64,000 bases of DNA from JACRLV01 sp045863555 (GCA_045863555.1 BTUU01000006.1:124001-188000); one strand, 5' to 3'. Shown: positions 33,835 through 44,156, counted from the stretch's first letter. Notes: a model not told the origin generated them from the letters alone. A program made the numbers and translations.

Positions 33835-35445
33835 TCAATCGAAGAACCGCGCGCCGCCCGATTCGTCGACCTTCAAGCGCAGTTCCGCTTCACGCATGTC
33901 CATCAGCGACCACTGCACGGCCGCCGCGACGACCTGGAGCGCGACGATGGCCGCGAGTACCCGGGCCCGGGCGCGTCCGGCCGGCAGCAGAGCCTCCAGC
34001 CGCAGACCCGCACCGACTGCAAGCAGGGCCGCGAAGGGGATCCACAACCGGGGCGTTTCGACGTTCGTGAAACCAACCGTCAGCAGCATGATGCTGAGCG
34101 TGACCAGGAGCAGTCTCCGGCCGAATACGTCGGCGGCGGAGTCTCGCGAGCGCGGGATGACCATTCCCGCGGCCGCGAGCACGCCGACGCCTGCGAAAAG
34201 GACGAAGAGGGGCAACCCGAGCGCCTGCCACGTCACCGGCATCGCGGTCGGACCGCGGGTCACCTGCGCCTGGGCGCGTGCGATCGCGAGTGTCGATGCC
34301 AGCATGTCGTAGCCCAGCGTCCAGTTCAGGAGCGCTGCGCCGAGACCGAACCCGGCGGCGGCGGCGAACGTCGCGGTCATCGCGCCGGGGCCGAGGCCGC
34401 CTGGCGAAATCGCAGCGGATCGCGAGCGACACCGCCAAGCCGCGAGCCACGACGCCAGAATCACAGCGACCCCGATCCAGTAATGGATGAGGCCCACGAA
34501 CACGCCCAGCGCGAGCATGACACCAGCGACCAGACCGAACACGAGCCGCCACCCTCCGCGGCAACGCAACGCCCCCAGCCAGGGGCACAGGAACGCCCCG
34601 ACGGTCGCTAGCTGGGCCGGGTCCTTGCCCGGCGTGAATGCGACGGTCATCGGCGAGACCGCGGCGACGATCGCGATCGCCAGTGCTGTCTCCGGCGCGA
34701 CGAGCGTGCGACCGGCGAGGAAGATCAGCACCGCGCCCGCGAACCAGAACCCGATCAGCGCGAGCGAGAAAGCCAGTGCACGGCCGGCCCGGCGCTTCAC
34801 CTCAACCGGCAGCGTCGGATCATCCACGGCCCACTGGCCGAACCAGCGCTCCAGCGCGCCGCCGGCGGTCAGCGCCCGATCGATCGCGATGACGAGCAGC
34901 GTCGTTCCCGGCGGATTGCTGATGACGCGCGTGCCGCGCATCTCCTCCGGCGGCGTCGCCGCGCGGTCCGGAAACGTCCGAACGTACTCGGCGACGCCCA
35001 CCCGCTTCACATGCTCGGCTTCGAGAAAGAACGCTCCATCGTGCGACGGCGAGAGCAGGTTGAAGAGGTGCTGCCGCTGCCAGGCGGGCGGCGATACGAG
35101 CGCCCAGACGCCGACGCCGAGGACGCCGGCGACGGCAAGTCCGTATGCAACGGCACGGCGGCGCCGAGGGACGTCCGCGGCCAGCAGGATGGATGCGCCA
35201 AGGACCGCGGCGACTGCGATCATCTGGGGCACGCGCTCGGCGCGGATCGGCGCGAAATCGGAATAGGGATAGGTGATCGTCCCCGGTTTTCCGAGAGGCA
35301 CGTCGGCCTTGAAAAACGCGACATGCGCGGCCACGGGGAGGATCGCGGCGAGGATCAGGAGGAGCCATCCGCGCCGCGAGATCGGCGGGGGACCTTCCCG
35401 GGGCGCAGGCTCAGCCGGCCGCGACGGCCGGTCTTGCTTCGCCAT
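33835..35445 (-). CDS. Polytopic membrane protein, GT-C glycosyltransferase-like
   Basis: A 536-residue protein with about ten to twelve membrane helices. After helix 1 an extracytoplasmic loop contains SPSHDGAFFLEAEHVKR, and a later loop has RVISNPPGTTLLVIAID. Acidic residues in the first loop and a large number of helices are the layout of GT-C lipid-linked sugar transferases, but no specific family signature is visible, so this is tentative. The ATG at 35445 is the better start; it overlaps the end of the upstream MFS-acyltransferase gene by 35 nt, suggesting coupling. Confidence 0.55.
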   Translation of the reverse strand: MAKQDRPSRPAEPAPREGPPPISRRGWLLLILAAILPVAAHVAFFKADVPLGKPGTITYPYSDFAPIRAERVPQMIAVAAVLGASILLAADVPRRRRAVAYGLAVAGVLGVGVWALVSPPAWQRQHLFNLLSPSHDGAFFLEAEHVKRVGVAEYVRTFPDRAATPPEEMRGTRVISNPPGTTLLVIAIDRALTAGGALERWFGQWAVDDPTLPVEVKRRAGRALAFSLALIGFWFAGAVLIFLAGRTLVAPETALAIAIVAAVSPMTVAFTPGKDPAQLATVGAFLCPWLGALRCRGGWRLVFGLVAGVMLALGVFVGLIHYWIGVAVILASWLAAWRCRSRSAAISPGGLGPGAMTATFAAAAGFGLGAALLNWTLGYDMLASTLAIARAQAQVTRGPTAMPVTWQALGLPLFVLFAGVGVLAAAGMVIPRSRDSAADVFGRRLLLVTLSIMLLTVGFTNVETPRLWIPFAALLAVGAGLRLEALLPAGRARARVLAAIVALQVVAAAVQWSLMDMREAELRLKVDESGGARFFD

Positions 35446-37390
35446 CGCTCTGCTCACCGAGTTCAAAGATCCTGCTCATGATCAAGTCGGTCGCTTCGCG
35501 CGCGGCGTCGCGATCGTGCTCGCGCCCGGCGAATCTGGAGAGGTCGACGGGTTTTCCGTAACGGATGCGCACGTTATGCCGCATGAAGAACGACGCGAAG
35601 GGATTGTCGGCGTAGCGAGCGCCGCTGATATGGATGGGAATCACCGGTGCGCCGGTTCGCAGGGCGATCAGGCCGATTCCCGGGAGCGGATCGACCGTTT
35701 CCTCGTCGGGCATCTGAAACCGCCCCTGCGGAAAGATGCCGAGCACGCCGCCGGACTTCAGAAGGCGCAGCGCTGCCGCGTAGAAACTCTTGCCGGGGCT
35801 CTCGCGGTTGACGGGGATGCACGCCGCGAGGTCGCAGAGATATTTGGCCAGCGGCTTGCTGTAATACTCGTGCTCGACGAGGAACGCGGGCAGACGGTGC
35901 GGCGACGTGGCGATGATCATGATCGGGTCGATGCCCGTCGTGTGATTTGCCGCGAGGATGACCGGGCCGTGCCGCGGAATCGTACAGGGGCCGACGCGCT
36001 TCGCCCGGCACCAAAAGTACGCGAAGAGGCGGATCAGGCGGAGGATGAACCACGTGTCGGGGCGCGTGCCTTCGTAGCCGCGCCGATAGACGCGCCAGGA
36101 GCCGATGAGGACGATGACGAAGACCGCGGCCGTGGCGGAGATGATGAGCGTCACATAGCGGTCGAGATTGGGGATGTGCGGCAGCGCGAGGCAGGCGGTC
36201 GCGAGCGTCATCGCGCCCATCGTGGCCGTGTCGTTCACGCCGAAGACGCGGCCGCGCTTGGCGTCGGGGACGATTTTCTGCGTTGTGGCCATGATGGTGA
36301 CGAGCAGGGCCGCGCCTGCGCCGCCGATGCCGAAGAGGCTGAGGCCGCAGACGAACACGCCCAGGGAGAGGCCGTTGGCGACGGCCAGGAGCGCCAGCCA
36401 GATTCCTGCGCCGAAGAGGGCCACGATGGTCGCGACGGGGATCGGCAGGGCCGGGCCGAGGATCGTCATCACGGCCGCGCCGGTCGCGAGCCCGAAGCCC
36501 ATGATGCCGCGGAAGACGCCGGCCATCTCGTAGGCGTCCGCGCCGCTGTAGTAGTTCTTTACGATCGCGGGCACGACGGAAGTGACGACGCCGGCCGCGC
36601 CCCAGAAGACGGAGCCGAGCAGGATCATCTGTCCCACGCGGCTGTGCGTGCGGACATAGCGAAACCCCGCGGCGAGCGGCGCCAGCACGCCTTCCAGCGG
36701 CGGATGGGGCACAGCGCGAGTCCGCGACATCGATATGCCGAGCACGCATGCGGCGCTGAACGCGAAGGTGAAGGTGTTGACGAGGAAGTTGTTGTTCGGG
36801 CCGTAGTGCTTGAGCAGCCAGCCGCCCAGGACCGCGCTGATGATCGCCCCGATCGTTCCGAGTGCGCTGATCATCGCGTTGGCGCGAACAAGCTGATCCT
36901 CGCGCACGAGCGTCGGGAGCATCGCCTGGCGGGCCGGGGAGAAGAAGGCGGCCAGCGTGCCGATGGCGAAAAGGGGAATGACAATCGAATAGTCGGCCGT
37001 GTTATCACCGGGAAGAAAAACAGCCAACCACGAATCGGGTAGCCAATGAGCGAGTTTCGCGACAATCGCTGCCATGTTGAGAACGATGATTGCCCTTACC
37101 AGATCGGCCGCGATCATCGTCCACTTGCGGCTGAACCGGTCGGACCACCAGCCGGCGATCGGCCCGAGAATTACGAAGGGGAGGAAGAATCCGAAATTGA
37201 TCTTGGCCTGGAGCTGCGTCACGTCGGTGCGCTCCATGCCGCCGCGCGTATTGAGCAGCGCCATCTCGCTCAAATGGTCGCCCATGGCCGCGACGCCATA
37301 GGCGAGCCAGAGGAGCACGAAATTCCGATTCTGAACGAGCCAGTCCGGGAGCTGAACGACGGAACGACTCGAAGCCTGCGACGCGGCCAT
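35411..37390 (-). CDS. MFS transporter fused to PlsC-type acyltransferase
   Basis: A 659-residue fusion. Residues about 20-440 are an MFS domain with about 12 helices and the loop 2-3 motif GWWSDRFSRKW, similar to the LplT lysophospholipid flippase. Residues about 460-650 are a PlsC acyltransferase with catalytic NHTTGID (H-x4-D, near residue 480), FPQGRFQ and PVIPIHISGA. The set resembles the Aas/LplT remodelling system that imports lysophospholipid and reacylates it, but lacks the acyl-ACP synthetase domain. The ATG at 37390 (MAASQASS) has GGAGG 11 nt upstream; an upstream GTG at 37450 is possible. Confidence 0.85.
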   Translation of the reverse strand: MAASQASSRSVVQLPDWLVQNRNFVLLWLAYGVAAMGDHLSEMALLNTRGGMERTDVTQLQAKINFGFFLPFVILGPIAGWWSDRFSRKWTMIAADLVRAIIVLNMAAIVAKLAHWLPDSWLAVFLPGDNTADYSIVIPLFAIGTLAAFFSPARQAMLPTLVREDQLVRANAMISALGTIGAIISAVLGGWLLKHYGPNNNFLVNTFTFAFSAACVLGISMSRTRAVPHPPLEGVLAPLAAGFRYVRTHSRVGQMILLGSVFWGAAGVVTSVVPAIVKNYYSGADAYEMAGVFRGIMGFGLATGAAVMTILGPALPIPVATIVALFGAGIWLALLAVANGLSLGVFVCGLSLFGIGGAGAALLVTIMATTQKIVPDAKRGRVFGVNDTATMGAMTLATACLALPHIPNLDRYVTLIISATAAVFVIVLIGSWRVYRRGYEGTRPDTWFILRLIRLFAYFWCRAKRVGPCTIPRHGPVILAANHTTGIDPIMIIATSPHRLPAFLVEHEYYSKPLAKYLCDLAACIPVNRESPGKSFYAAALRLLKSGGVLGIFPQGRFQMPDEETVDPLPGIGLIALRTGAPVIPIHISGARYADNPFASFFMRHNVRIRYGKPVDLSRFAGREHDRDAAREATDLIMSRIFELGEQSDGEARPAVAAG

Positions 37391-37517
37391 CAGGACACGG
37401 GCCTCCGGCGAGGTCGCCCGCGCGAGACGCCGCCGGGCACGCTCCACCACACGTGGACCGCCGGAACTCTATTCCCGCGCTCGCAGAGGGTAAAGGCGGA
37501 CCGTCAGCAGCCCGCGA

Positions 37518-40500
37518 CTACGGCGGCGCGGGCTCCGCGAGGCCGCGCCGGAGCGTCAGTCGGCGCGCGGCCGCCCGCACGCCCGGATCGAGATCGTCAC
37601 GCGCCAGCAGCGCCTTGACGAGGCCAGGGAGATCCGCATGCTCCGAGGCGAGCCCTTCGACGATCGCCGTGGCCTCGCGGCACCGCCGGTCGCACAACTG
37701 CTGGTACGACTCGCGCTCGGCCAGGACGGTCGCATCGAAGATCCGCACGGTTCGCTCGTAGGAACCGGACGCCATGAGTCGCCCGTCGGGGCTGAACGCG
37801 AGGCCGCGGATGGTCCGGTTATGCGCCTTGATCGACACGACCGGTTCGAGTTTCACCGCATCCCAGAGCATGATTTCACCGAACCACGAGCCCGCCGCGA
37901 GCCGCGAGCCGTCGGGGAGCAGGGCCAGGCTCGTGATGAAGTGCCCATGGCCATCGAGCGTCTTTTCCAGGCGCCCCGTCGATACTTCGTGCACGTGCAC
38001 CGTCTGGTCGCGCGATCCGGAGAATAGCCGGCGGCCGTCGGCGCTGAAGAGCACCGCAAAGACGTCGAGCCGGTGCGGCGTGAGCGGGCGGACCTCGCGG
38101 CCGGTCTCGACATCCCAGAGCCGGACCGACCGGTCGCGCGACGCGGAGGCCAGCAGTCGACCGTCGGGACTGAAGGCGACGGAAATCACGCGGCCGGTGT
38201 GTCCTTCGAGTCGGCGGCGTGTCTGACGGGTGGCGAGATCCCAGATTCGAATCTCCCCGCCCTCGCCGGCCGTTGCGAGTTGCCGCCCGTCCGGGCTGTA
38301 CGCAACGGTCCAGATCGCCCGCTGATGCCCCTCCAGCCGATCCTCCTCCGCGCCCGTCCAGGCGTTCCAGAGAATCACGGTCTTGTCGTAGGAGCCGGAA
38401 GCGAGCTGTCGGCCGTCCGGGGAAAACGCGAGGCTGCTCACCGCATCGGCATGTCCGCCGAGCGTTCCGAGTCGCCCGGCCGTGTCCGGATCCCAGAGCG
38501 TGATCGAGTCGTCGCGGCCGCCGGACGCGAGGACCGCGCCATCGGGCGAAAACGCCACGCTGAGCACGTCGTCAGCGTGCCCTTGCAGCACGGGGATTAG
38601 CCCCGCCCGCGCCCGGCTGCCGATATTCCAGATGCGGACGGTCCGGTCCCACGACGCCGAGACCAGCCTCGCGCCGCAGAACGCGACGCCCGACACGGCC
38701 TCCGCGTGGCCGCGCAGCCCCCGCTCCGCCACGCCGGTCAGCGTGGAATAGAGCGTGATGGTGCGATCGATCCGCCCCGCCGCGAGCCGCATGCCGTCTT
38801 GTGAGAAGGCGATCGCCCGGACCGCGCTCAGGCTGCTGGGCGCGGGCAGGTCCTGGGCGAGCGTACCGTCGCGCGTCCACACGCGGAGGCGGCCTTCCGC
38901 GCCTCCGGCCGCGAAGAGCCGCCCATCGCTGGAGAGCGCCCCGACCTCGATCTTCACGCCCAGCGACACCGGTTCGCCGATCGGCTCGCCCGCGGCGTCG
39001 CGAAGCTGAACCGTTCCATCGCGTCCCCAGGTGATCAGGCTCCGGCCGTCCGCCGAAAACGCGACGCCGTGGACGCCGCCCGGCTGATCGGAGAATTCCC
39101 GGATCGCGACGCCCGCCTCGGCATCCCAGAGTCGCCCCACGCCGCCCGTCGACGCCGAGGCGATCCGCCCGCCGCCCCACGCGACATACCAGACCGGATC
39201 GGCGTGCTCTCCGAGAATCCGAACGGGCGTGCCCGTCCGCGCATTCCAGATCCGGACCGTCCGGTCGGCCGAACCCGTCACGATTCGCTCGCCCTCGGAA
39301 TCAAACGCGACGGAGTGAAACGCGATGTCGGTGACCTGCCCGTTATCCGCCTCGAGCACACCGGTCGCAGCATTCCAGACGCGCAGGCTGCCGTCGGCCG
39401 CGGCCGTCGCGACGCGCTGCCCGTCGCGGCTCGCCGCGAAGGCGTAGATCATGTCTTCGTGCGCGGGGATGACGGCCTCGCTGACCTCGGTCATCCCGGT
39501 CAGGAAGTGCCATTCCCAGCCGCGGTGCTCTGTCGGCGCCAGCAGCAGGCGCGCCCGCGCCGTCGGATACTCCTGGGTCTGAAGCGAGGCGTGCGCGGCC
39601 GCGACGTTGGCCACGTAGCTCTGCCACCGGGCCGCATCGCGCTCGACGACCGCGTCGCGCTCGGCCTGCAATCGCCGCTGAGACTCCTGCCAGGATTCGT
39701 AGGCGAAAATGCCGCTCAGCACCGCGCCGCCGATGATCGCGATCATCACGACGGTTGTCGCCGCGAGCAGCGCCCGGTGACGCCGGACGAACCGCGCCGC
39801 ACGGTAGGTGAGCGTCGGCGGCCGGGCCTCGACGGTTTCGGAGGCGAGGTGGCGGCGGATATCGGCGGCCAGCGCCGCCACCGTCGCGTAGCGCCGCTCC
39901 GCGTCCTTTTCCATCGCCTTGCCGATGATCGCATCGACGTCGCCGCGGAGCTGGTCGTTGATCACCGCCGGCCGCGGTGGCAGATCCTCGCGGATCACGC
40001 GCAGGGCCTCCGGCACCGGCAGCGACGAAACCTCGTGGGGCAATCGGCCGCAGACGAGTTCATACAGCAGCACGCCGAGGGAGTAGACGTCGGACCGGAT
40101 GTCGACGACGGCTGAGCCGTCGCATTGCTCGGGACTCATGTAATTCAGCGTTCCGACGAGCTGGCCGAGGCCCGCGTCGCGGGTGATCGATGCCGCGGCC
40201 GGATCGCTGGCCCGCGCGACGCCGAAGTCGATTACCTTCGGCCGCCCGTCGGCGTCGACGAGGACATTGCCCGGTTTGATGTCGCGGTGGATCACGCCGA
40301 GCTGGTGGCCGTGCTGCACGGCCTCGCAGACGGGGAGAAAGAGCCGCAACCGATCGCCGAGCGAGAGCCGGCGCGCGGCGGCGTAGGCGGTGATCGTCGC
40401 GGCGCCCGCGACATACTCCATCGCGAAGAACGGCGTGGAAAACCCGTGGCCGTCGTTGAAGTAGCCGGCCTCGAAGATCTGGGCGATGCCCGGATGCTGG

Positions 40501-40907
40501 AGCCGCGCGAGCACCTCGGTCTCAAACCGGAACCGGTCGATCGCCGAGGTCTGCGCGAGACCCTGCCGGAGCACTTTCAGCGCGACGCGACGTCGCGGCT
40601 GCTCCTGCATCGCCTCGTAGACGGTGGCCATTCCGCCGGCACCGATCGTCCGCACGATCCGGTAACCCCCGATGGTGTCGGCGACCACGGCGGGCGGGCG
40701 CGGCCGCGGCGGGCGGACTGCTTCGAGGGCCGGAACATCGAGGAACGGCCGCGAGTCCTGCATCGCGTGGAGCAGGTTCCTTACGTGCCGGTGCAGCAGG
40801 GGATCATCCGCGCACGCCGCCCCGACGAACGCCTCGCGCTCGGCATCGTCGAGTTCCATCGCGCGCGCCAGCAGCGCGTGCGAGCGCCGGGCGAGATCGT
40901 CATTCAT
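37518..40907 (-). CDS. Membrane Ser/Thr protein kinase with 14 WD40 repeats
   Basis: A 1129-residue receptor-like kinase. The catalytic domain at about 82-355 is intact: Gly-loop IGAGGMATVYEA, Lys111 in VALKVL, HRD 207-209, DFG 227-229, and MSPEQ. One membrane helix lies at about 379-401. A helical linker follows, then 14 WD repeats that I count from about residue 470 to 1085 (for example SPDGRQLASGSYDKTVILWN), which would make two seven-bladed propellers. A short helical tail closes it. The N-terminal 80 residues are the helical pre-domain common in planctomycete kinases. It overlaps the upstream ECF sigma gene by 8 nt, so the pair is translationally coupled. Confidence 0.95.
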   Translation of the reverse strand: MNDDLARRSHALLARAMELDDAEREAFVGAACADDPLLHRHVRNLLHAMQDSRPFLDVPALEAVRPPRPRPPAVVADTIGGYRIVRTIGAGGMATVYEAMQEQPRRRVALKVLRQGLAQTSAIDRFRFETEVLARLQHPGIAQIFEAGYFNDGHGFSTPFFAMEYVAGAATITAYAAARRLSLGDRLRLFLPVCEAVQHGHQLGVIHRDIKPGNVLVDADGRPKVIDFGVARASDPAAASITRDAGLGQLVGTLNYMSPEQCDGSAVVDIRSDVYSLGVLLYELVCGRLPHEVSSLPVPEALRVIREDLPPRPAVINDQLRGDVDAIIGKAMEKDAERRYATVAALAADIRRHLASETVEARPPTLTYRAARFVRRHRALLAATTVVMIAIIGGAVLSGIFAYESWQESQRRLQAERDAVVERDAARWQSYVANVAAAHASLQTQEYPTARARLLLAPTEHRGWEWHFLTGMTEVSEAVIPAHEDMIYAFAASRDGQRVATAAADGSLRVWNAATGVLEADNGQVTDIAFHSVAFDSEGERIVTGSADRTVRIWNARTGTPVRILGEHADPVWYVAWGGGRIASASTGGVGRLWDAEAGVAIREFSDQPGGVHGVAFSADGRSLITWGRDGTVQLRDAAGEPIGEPVSLGVKIEVGALSSDGRLFAAGGAEGRLRVWTRDGTLAQDLPAPSSLSAVRAIAFSQDGMRLAAGRIDRTITLYSTLTGVAERGLRGHAEAVSGVAFCGARLVSASWDRTVRIWNIGSRARAGLIPVLQGHADDVLSVAFSPDGAVLASGGRDDSITLWDPDTAGRLGTLGGHADAVSSLAFSPDGRQLASGSYDKTVILWNAWTGAEEDRLEGHQRAIWTVAYSPDGRQLATAGEGGEIRIWDLATRQTRRRLEGHTGRVISVAFSPDGRLLASASRDRSVRLWDVETGREVRPLTPHRLDVFAVLFSADGRRLFSGSRDQTVHVHEVSTGRLEKTLDGHGHFITSLALLPDGSRLAAGSWFGEIMLWDAVKLEPVVSIKAHNRTIRGLAFSPDGRLMASGSYERTVRIFDATVLAERESYQQLCDRRCREATAIVEGLASEHADLPGLVKALLARDDLDPGVRAAARRLTLRRGLAEPAPP

Positions 40908-41487
40908 CGCCCGGCTCCGCGCGGTCTTCCCGGAGACGGAAGCAGAGCCACGCCTTGGCCACCTGCCAGTGCCGGTCGACGCTGCGCCGGCCGATCGCCA
41001 GCGATTCCGCGATCTCCTCGATCGTCAGGCCCCCGAAATAGCGCAGTTCTACGATCTGGGCCTGGGTCGAGTCGATCGCCGCGAGTTCGCTGAGGGCGTC
41101 GTCGAGCGTCACAAGGTCCGCGTCGGGCAGCGGCGCGGCGGGCTCGAGGCCGTCGAGGGTGATCCGTTCCAGGCCGGCGCCGCGCTTGGCGGCGAGGCGC
41201 TCGCGCGCGTGATCGACGAGCAGGCGGCGGATGATCCGCGATGCGACGGCGAAGAAATGGACGCGGTCCTTCCAGTCCGTCATCCGCTGGTCGATCAGCT
41301 TGAGATACGCCTCGTGGACGAGCGCCGTAGGCTGGAGCGTGTGATCGTCGCGCTCGGAGCGCATGTGGCTGACCGCGAGCCGCCGCAGGTCGTCGTAGAT
41401 CGCGGCCATGAGAGCGTCGACGTCGCGCCGGTCGCCGGACGCGGCCGCGCGCAGAAGCTGAGTGACGTTTCCCGGGGTTTCGCTCAT
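40900..41487 (-). CDS. ECF sigma factor (TIGR02999-like)
   Basis: A 195-residue sigma-70 family ECF factor. Region 2 includes YDDLRRLAVSHMRSER and LQPTALVHEAYLKL, with the DWKDRVHFFAVASRIIRRLL stretch typical of the TIGR02999 group. Region 4 has the HTH IVELRYFGGLTIEEIAESL followed by SVDRHWQVAKAWL. Planctomycetes carry many such factors linked to Ser/Thr kinases (the ECF-STK groups), and here the kinase gene overlaps its stop. Phosphorylation-dependent activation of the sigma factor is an inference from that pairing; no anti-sigma gene is adjacent. Confidence 0.93.
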   Translation of the reverse strand: MSETPGNVTQLLRAAASGDRRDVDALMAAIYDDLRRLAVSHMRSERDDHTLQPTALVHEAYLKLIDQRMTDWKDRVHFFAVASRIIRRLLVDHARERLAAKRGAGLERITLDGLEPAAPLPDADLVTLDDALSELAAIDSTQAQIVELRYFGGLTIEEIAESLAIGRRSVDRHWQVAKAWLCFRLREDRAEPGDE

Positions 41488-41633
41488 GACCCGCCGCCGG
41501 TTCGGGGCCGTCGCGCAGCGCGATCGGCCACCGCCGGCGGCAGTGTAGCTGGGAACCTGCGAGCGGAGAATCGAAGATTTCCGTCTGCCGCCGCGGCCGG
41601 GCAGCGGGACCGGGCGGTGGCGGTGAGAACGGC

Positions 41634-41674
41634 CGCCGCCGCGCGGGGGGCGGCGTTCCCCCCGCACGGCGGCG
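41634..41674 (-). terminator. Strong GC hairpin after the solenoid dockerin gene
   Basis: The arms 41634-41650 and 41658-41674 pair over 16 of 17 positions (one C:A mismatch), including six G:C pairs next to a 7-nt loop. It lies 57 nt beyond the stop codon of the upstream gene on the minus strand. There is no T-tract. Confidence 0.55.
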
Positions 41675-41730
41675 TCTGGTCGGGTCGATCGGGTCATCAG
41701 AAGTACTCCGGAACGTGCAGCGCCGTTCGG

Positions 41731-44001
41731 TCAGACACAGGTGGATCCGAAATTGCCCAGCAGCGTCGCCATGTCCTGGAGATCGACGTCGCCGTCGCCG
41801 TCGATGTCTCCGAGGCCCCAGTGGGCCCCGCTGGGCGTGCCGAAGCCGGCGAGGAGAATGGCGAGGTCGGAGATGTCGATGTCGCCGTCCTCGTCGAGAT
41901 CGCCGAGCGGGCACTCCGCCGATCCGAGGACGCGCAACGTGACGTCGTTCGGGCCGTAGTCGACGGTCCAGTCGATCGCCAATCCCTGCGAGAACGACCG
42001 CGGCGCCGCGGCGAACGCGCCGGTCACGCCGTCGAGCGCGGTCAGGATCGTGAATTCGTCGCCGACGTCAGGACGGAACGGCGAGTGGGTGGGATCGTTG
42101 TGCCGCACCCAAAGGGCCCCGGCGAGCGTCGCGGGTCCGCCGGAAACGAGCAGCAGGTCATGTTCGCTGCCCGCTACCGGCCCGAGGACGTTGACGGACA
42201 GCGTCCCGTTCGAGGCGTTCTCGAACCGCCCCACCGCCGCCGTTGCCGCGCTCCCCGCGTCGCTGAAGAGTTCGAAGGTTCCGTTGTTGAGGAGGGCGAG
42301 CTGGTCGAGCGATGCGCCGTCCTCCAGGTGCAGCGTTCCCGTCGACCCGTTGCGGACCGTCCCTTCGCCGGCGAACGTCGCGAGGGCCTCGACCCGCGTC
42401 GAGCCGGTCAGGCTGAGGATCGCTCCCGCCGGAACGGTGACGGTCGCGGAATCCGCAATCTGCGTGGGGGCCGAGATTTGCGGCCGTCCGGACGCAATGG
42501 AGAGACCACCGGAGACGATCATTCCCGAGCCGGCGACGCGCGTCGTGTAGAGCGCCGCCTCGCCGGTGAGCGTCATCTGGCCGGCCATCGTCCACCAGGC
42601 CGAATTCGTAAGGTTCATCGTGAGGCGGCCGAAGAAGCCCCCGGCGATCGCCATGCTGCCGTCGAAGCGCGTGCCGTTGCTGAACTCGAGGTAATCCGCG
42701 TTGACCACGAGGGTGTTGCCGATCGTCCAGGACGCGTCGCCTGGTCCATCCATATCAAACGTCTGGGCGGTAATCGACGTCGCGCCGGTGACTGAAGCGG
42801 GGCCCTGCTGGCGCGCGGTTCCGTCGATCGTGACCGTTCCGCGCCACTCCGTCGCACCCTCAAACCCGACGTACGCCACGAGCGGCGGGCCGGCGAGCGT
42901 GAAATCGCCGCCGCTGATGGTCGTCGGGCCGGTGAATCGAAGGGGCGCGTCCTCGAAGTCGAACGTCCCGCCCTCGATGTCGGTCTGCCCGGTGAACCGG
43001 GCGCCGTAGCCTTCACCCAGGGTCAGTTGGGCTGTCGGTTCGAACGTCGCATCGGCCTCGACCCGCAGACCCGCATCCGCGGACGGCCCGAGGATGGTCC
43101 CCGCGATCGACCAGGGGCTGCCGCGAACCAGGACGGGCCCCTGCGTGTACGTCGCGTCGTAGATGAGAATCACGCCTCCGGTTCCGAGTGCCCAGCCGGC
43201 ATCGAGGTTCATCTCGACGGCAGCGCCGGTGACGAAGTTCATCTCCCCATCGAACGCGTCGGCGAGCTGCGACCCGGTGATCCTCAGCGAGCCTGTCTCG
43301 CCCGTTTCGATGGTCGAGACCAGGATATTGACTTTGCCGTTGCCGGCCGTTCCGTCGAGATCGATGAGCCCCGTCCCGAACTGGGAGATCGTCGTCAGGC
43401 CGGGCTGGAGGCTGAGGGCGCCATCGTTGTCGTAGGCTTTCGCACCGTTGCCATAGAGCAGGTAGCCGCCCTCGCCGGAGATCCGGCTGGATGCATCGAC
43501 ATCGAGCAGACCGTTCACGCGTACGTACGACCCTGACCAGACGTTGAGCGCCGCGCCGTCCGTGATCAGCAGATTTCCCGCATTCACCGAGAGGCCGTCG
43601 ACCGTGGACACCGACAGCCGAGACGGATGAGTCCCCCCGGCCGGTACGGCGTACGTTCCGGCGATCGCCAGAGTCCCGTTCACCGTCAGGGAGCGGTGAT
43701 CGTTGTCCAGAACCATTCCATCTGTAATCGCGAGCGCCGCGACCGTCACGGGCGAGGTCATCGTCACCCACGAATCGCTCACGCTCGGGAGGTTCCCGAT
43801 GAACGCGTTGTCGAACGCGGTCGGAACGCCCACCGGCGTCCAGTTGCCCGCGGTCCCCCATGTGCCGTCGCCCGCGGTCCACGAGCGGTCCGCCGCGGCG
43901 GCTTGCCCGGCGATCGACAATCCGACGCCCGCGATCACGACTCGGGCACGCCGGCCACCGCCGGCGCGACGCTGGTTCGATCCGCTCTTCCACGCGTGCA
44001 T
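41731..44001 (-). CDS. Large exported beta-solenoid-like protein with dockerin tail (A)
   Basis: A 756-residue exported protein. AGGAG sits 8 nt before the ATG at 44001. Residues 1-37 are a signal with a long basic N-region (RARVVIAGVGLSIAGQAAAA). The start of the mature part (DRSWTAGDGTWGTAGNW) matches the W..G.G.W repeat opening of many planctomycete exported proteins. The body is Gly/Thr/Val-rich with irregular strand repeats, expected for a beta-helix. The C-terminus has two calcium-type loops, DLDEDGDIDISDLAILL and DIDGDGDVDLQDMATLL. It is a paralogue of the next upstream gene, with matching stretches such as AGSEHDLLLVSGGPATLAG and FSQGL.IDWTV.YG.NDVTLRV. Function unknown; probably cell surface. 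Confidence 0.82.
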   Translation of the reverse strand: MHAWKSGSNQRRAGGGRRARVVIAGVGLSIAGQAAAADRSWTAGDGTWGTAGNWTPVGVPTAFDNAFIGNLPSVSDSWVTMTSPVTVAALAITDGMVLDNDHRSLTVNGTLAIAGTYAVPAGGTHPSRLSVSTVDGLSVNAGNLLITDGAALNVWSGSYVRVNGLLDVDASSRISGEGGYLLYGNGAKAYDNDGALSLQPGLTTISQFGTGLIDLDGTAGNGKVNILVSTIETGETGSLRITGSQLADAFDGEMNFVTGAAVEMNLDAGWALGTGGVILIYDATYTQGPVLVRGSPWSIAGTILGPSADAGLRVEADATFEPTAQLTLGEGYGARFTGQTDIEGGTFDFEDAPLRFTGPTTISGGDFTLAGPPLVAYVGFEGATEWRGTVTIDGTARQQGPASVTGATSITAQTFDMDGPGDASWTIGNTLVVNADYLEFSNGTRFDGSMAIAGGFFGRLTMNLTNSAWWTMAGQMTLTGEAALYTTRVAGSGMIVSGGLSIASGRPQISAPTQIADSATVTVPAGAILSLTGSTRVEALATFAGEGTVRNGSTGTLHLEDGASLDQLALLNNGTFELFSDAGSAATAAVGRFENASNGTLSVNVLGPVAGSEHDLLLVSGGPATLAGALWVRHNDPTHSPFRPDVGDEFTILTALDGVTGAFAAAPRSFSQGLAIDWTVDYGPNDVTLRVLGSAECPLGDLDEDGDIDISDLAILLAGFGTPSGAHWGLGDIDGDGDVDLQDMATLLGNFGSTCV

Positions 44002-44156
44002 GTTCTGATCTCCTCTGATTTTGTTCCGCAGTTCGACCGGCGGCGGGTGACCTCGGACGGTCGCCGCCGCGACGGACGCGGCGAAGTCGCCCCGTCGGTG
44101 AGTGACGCGGGAATCGACGCTAAGACGCGCCAGATTCTTCAGCGGCAAAGTGAGTG

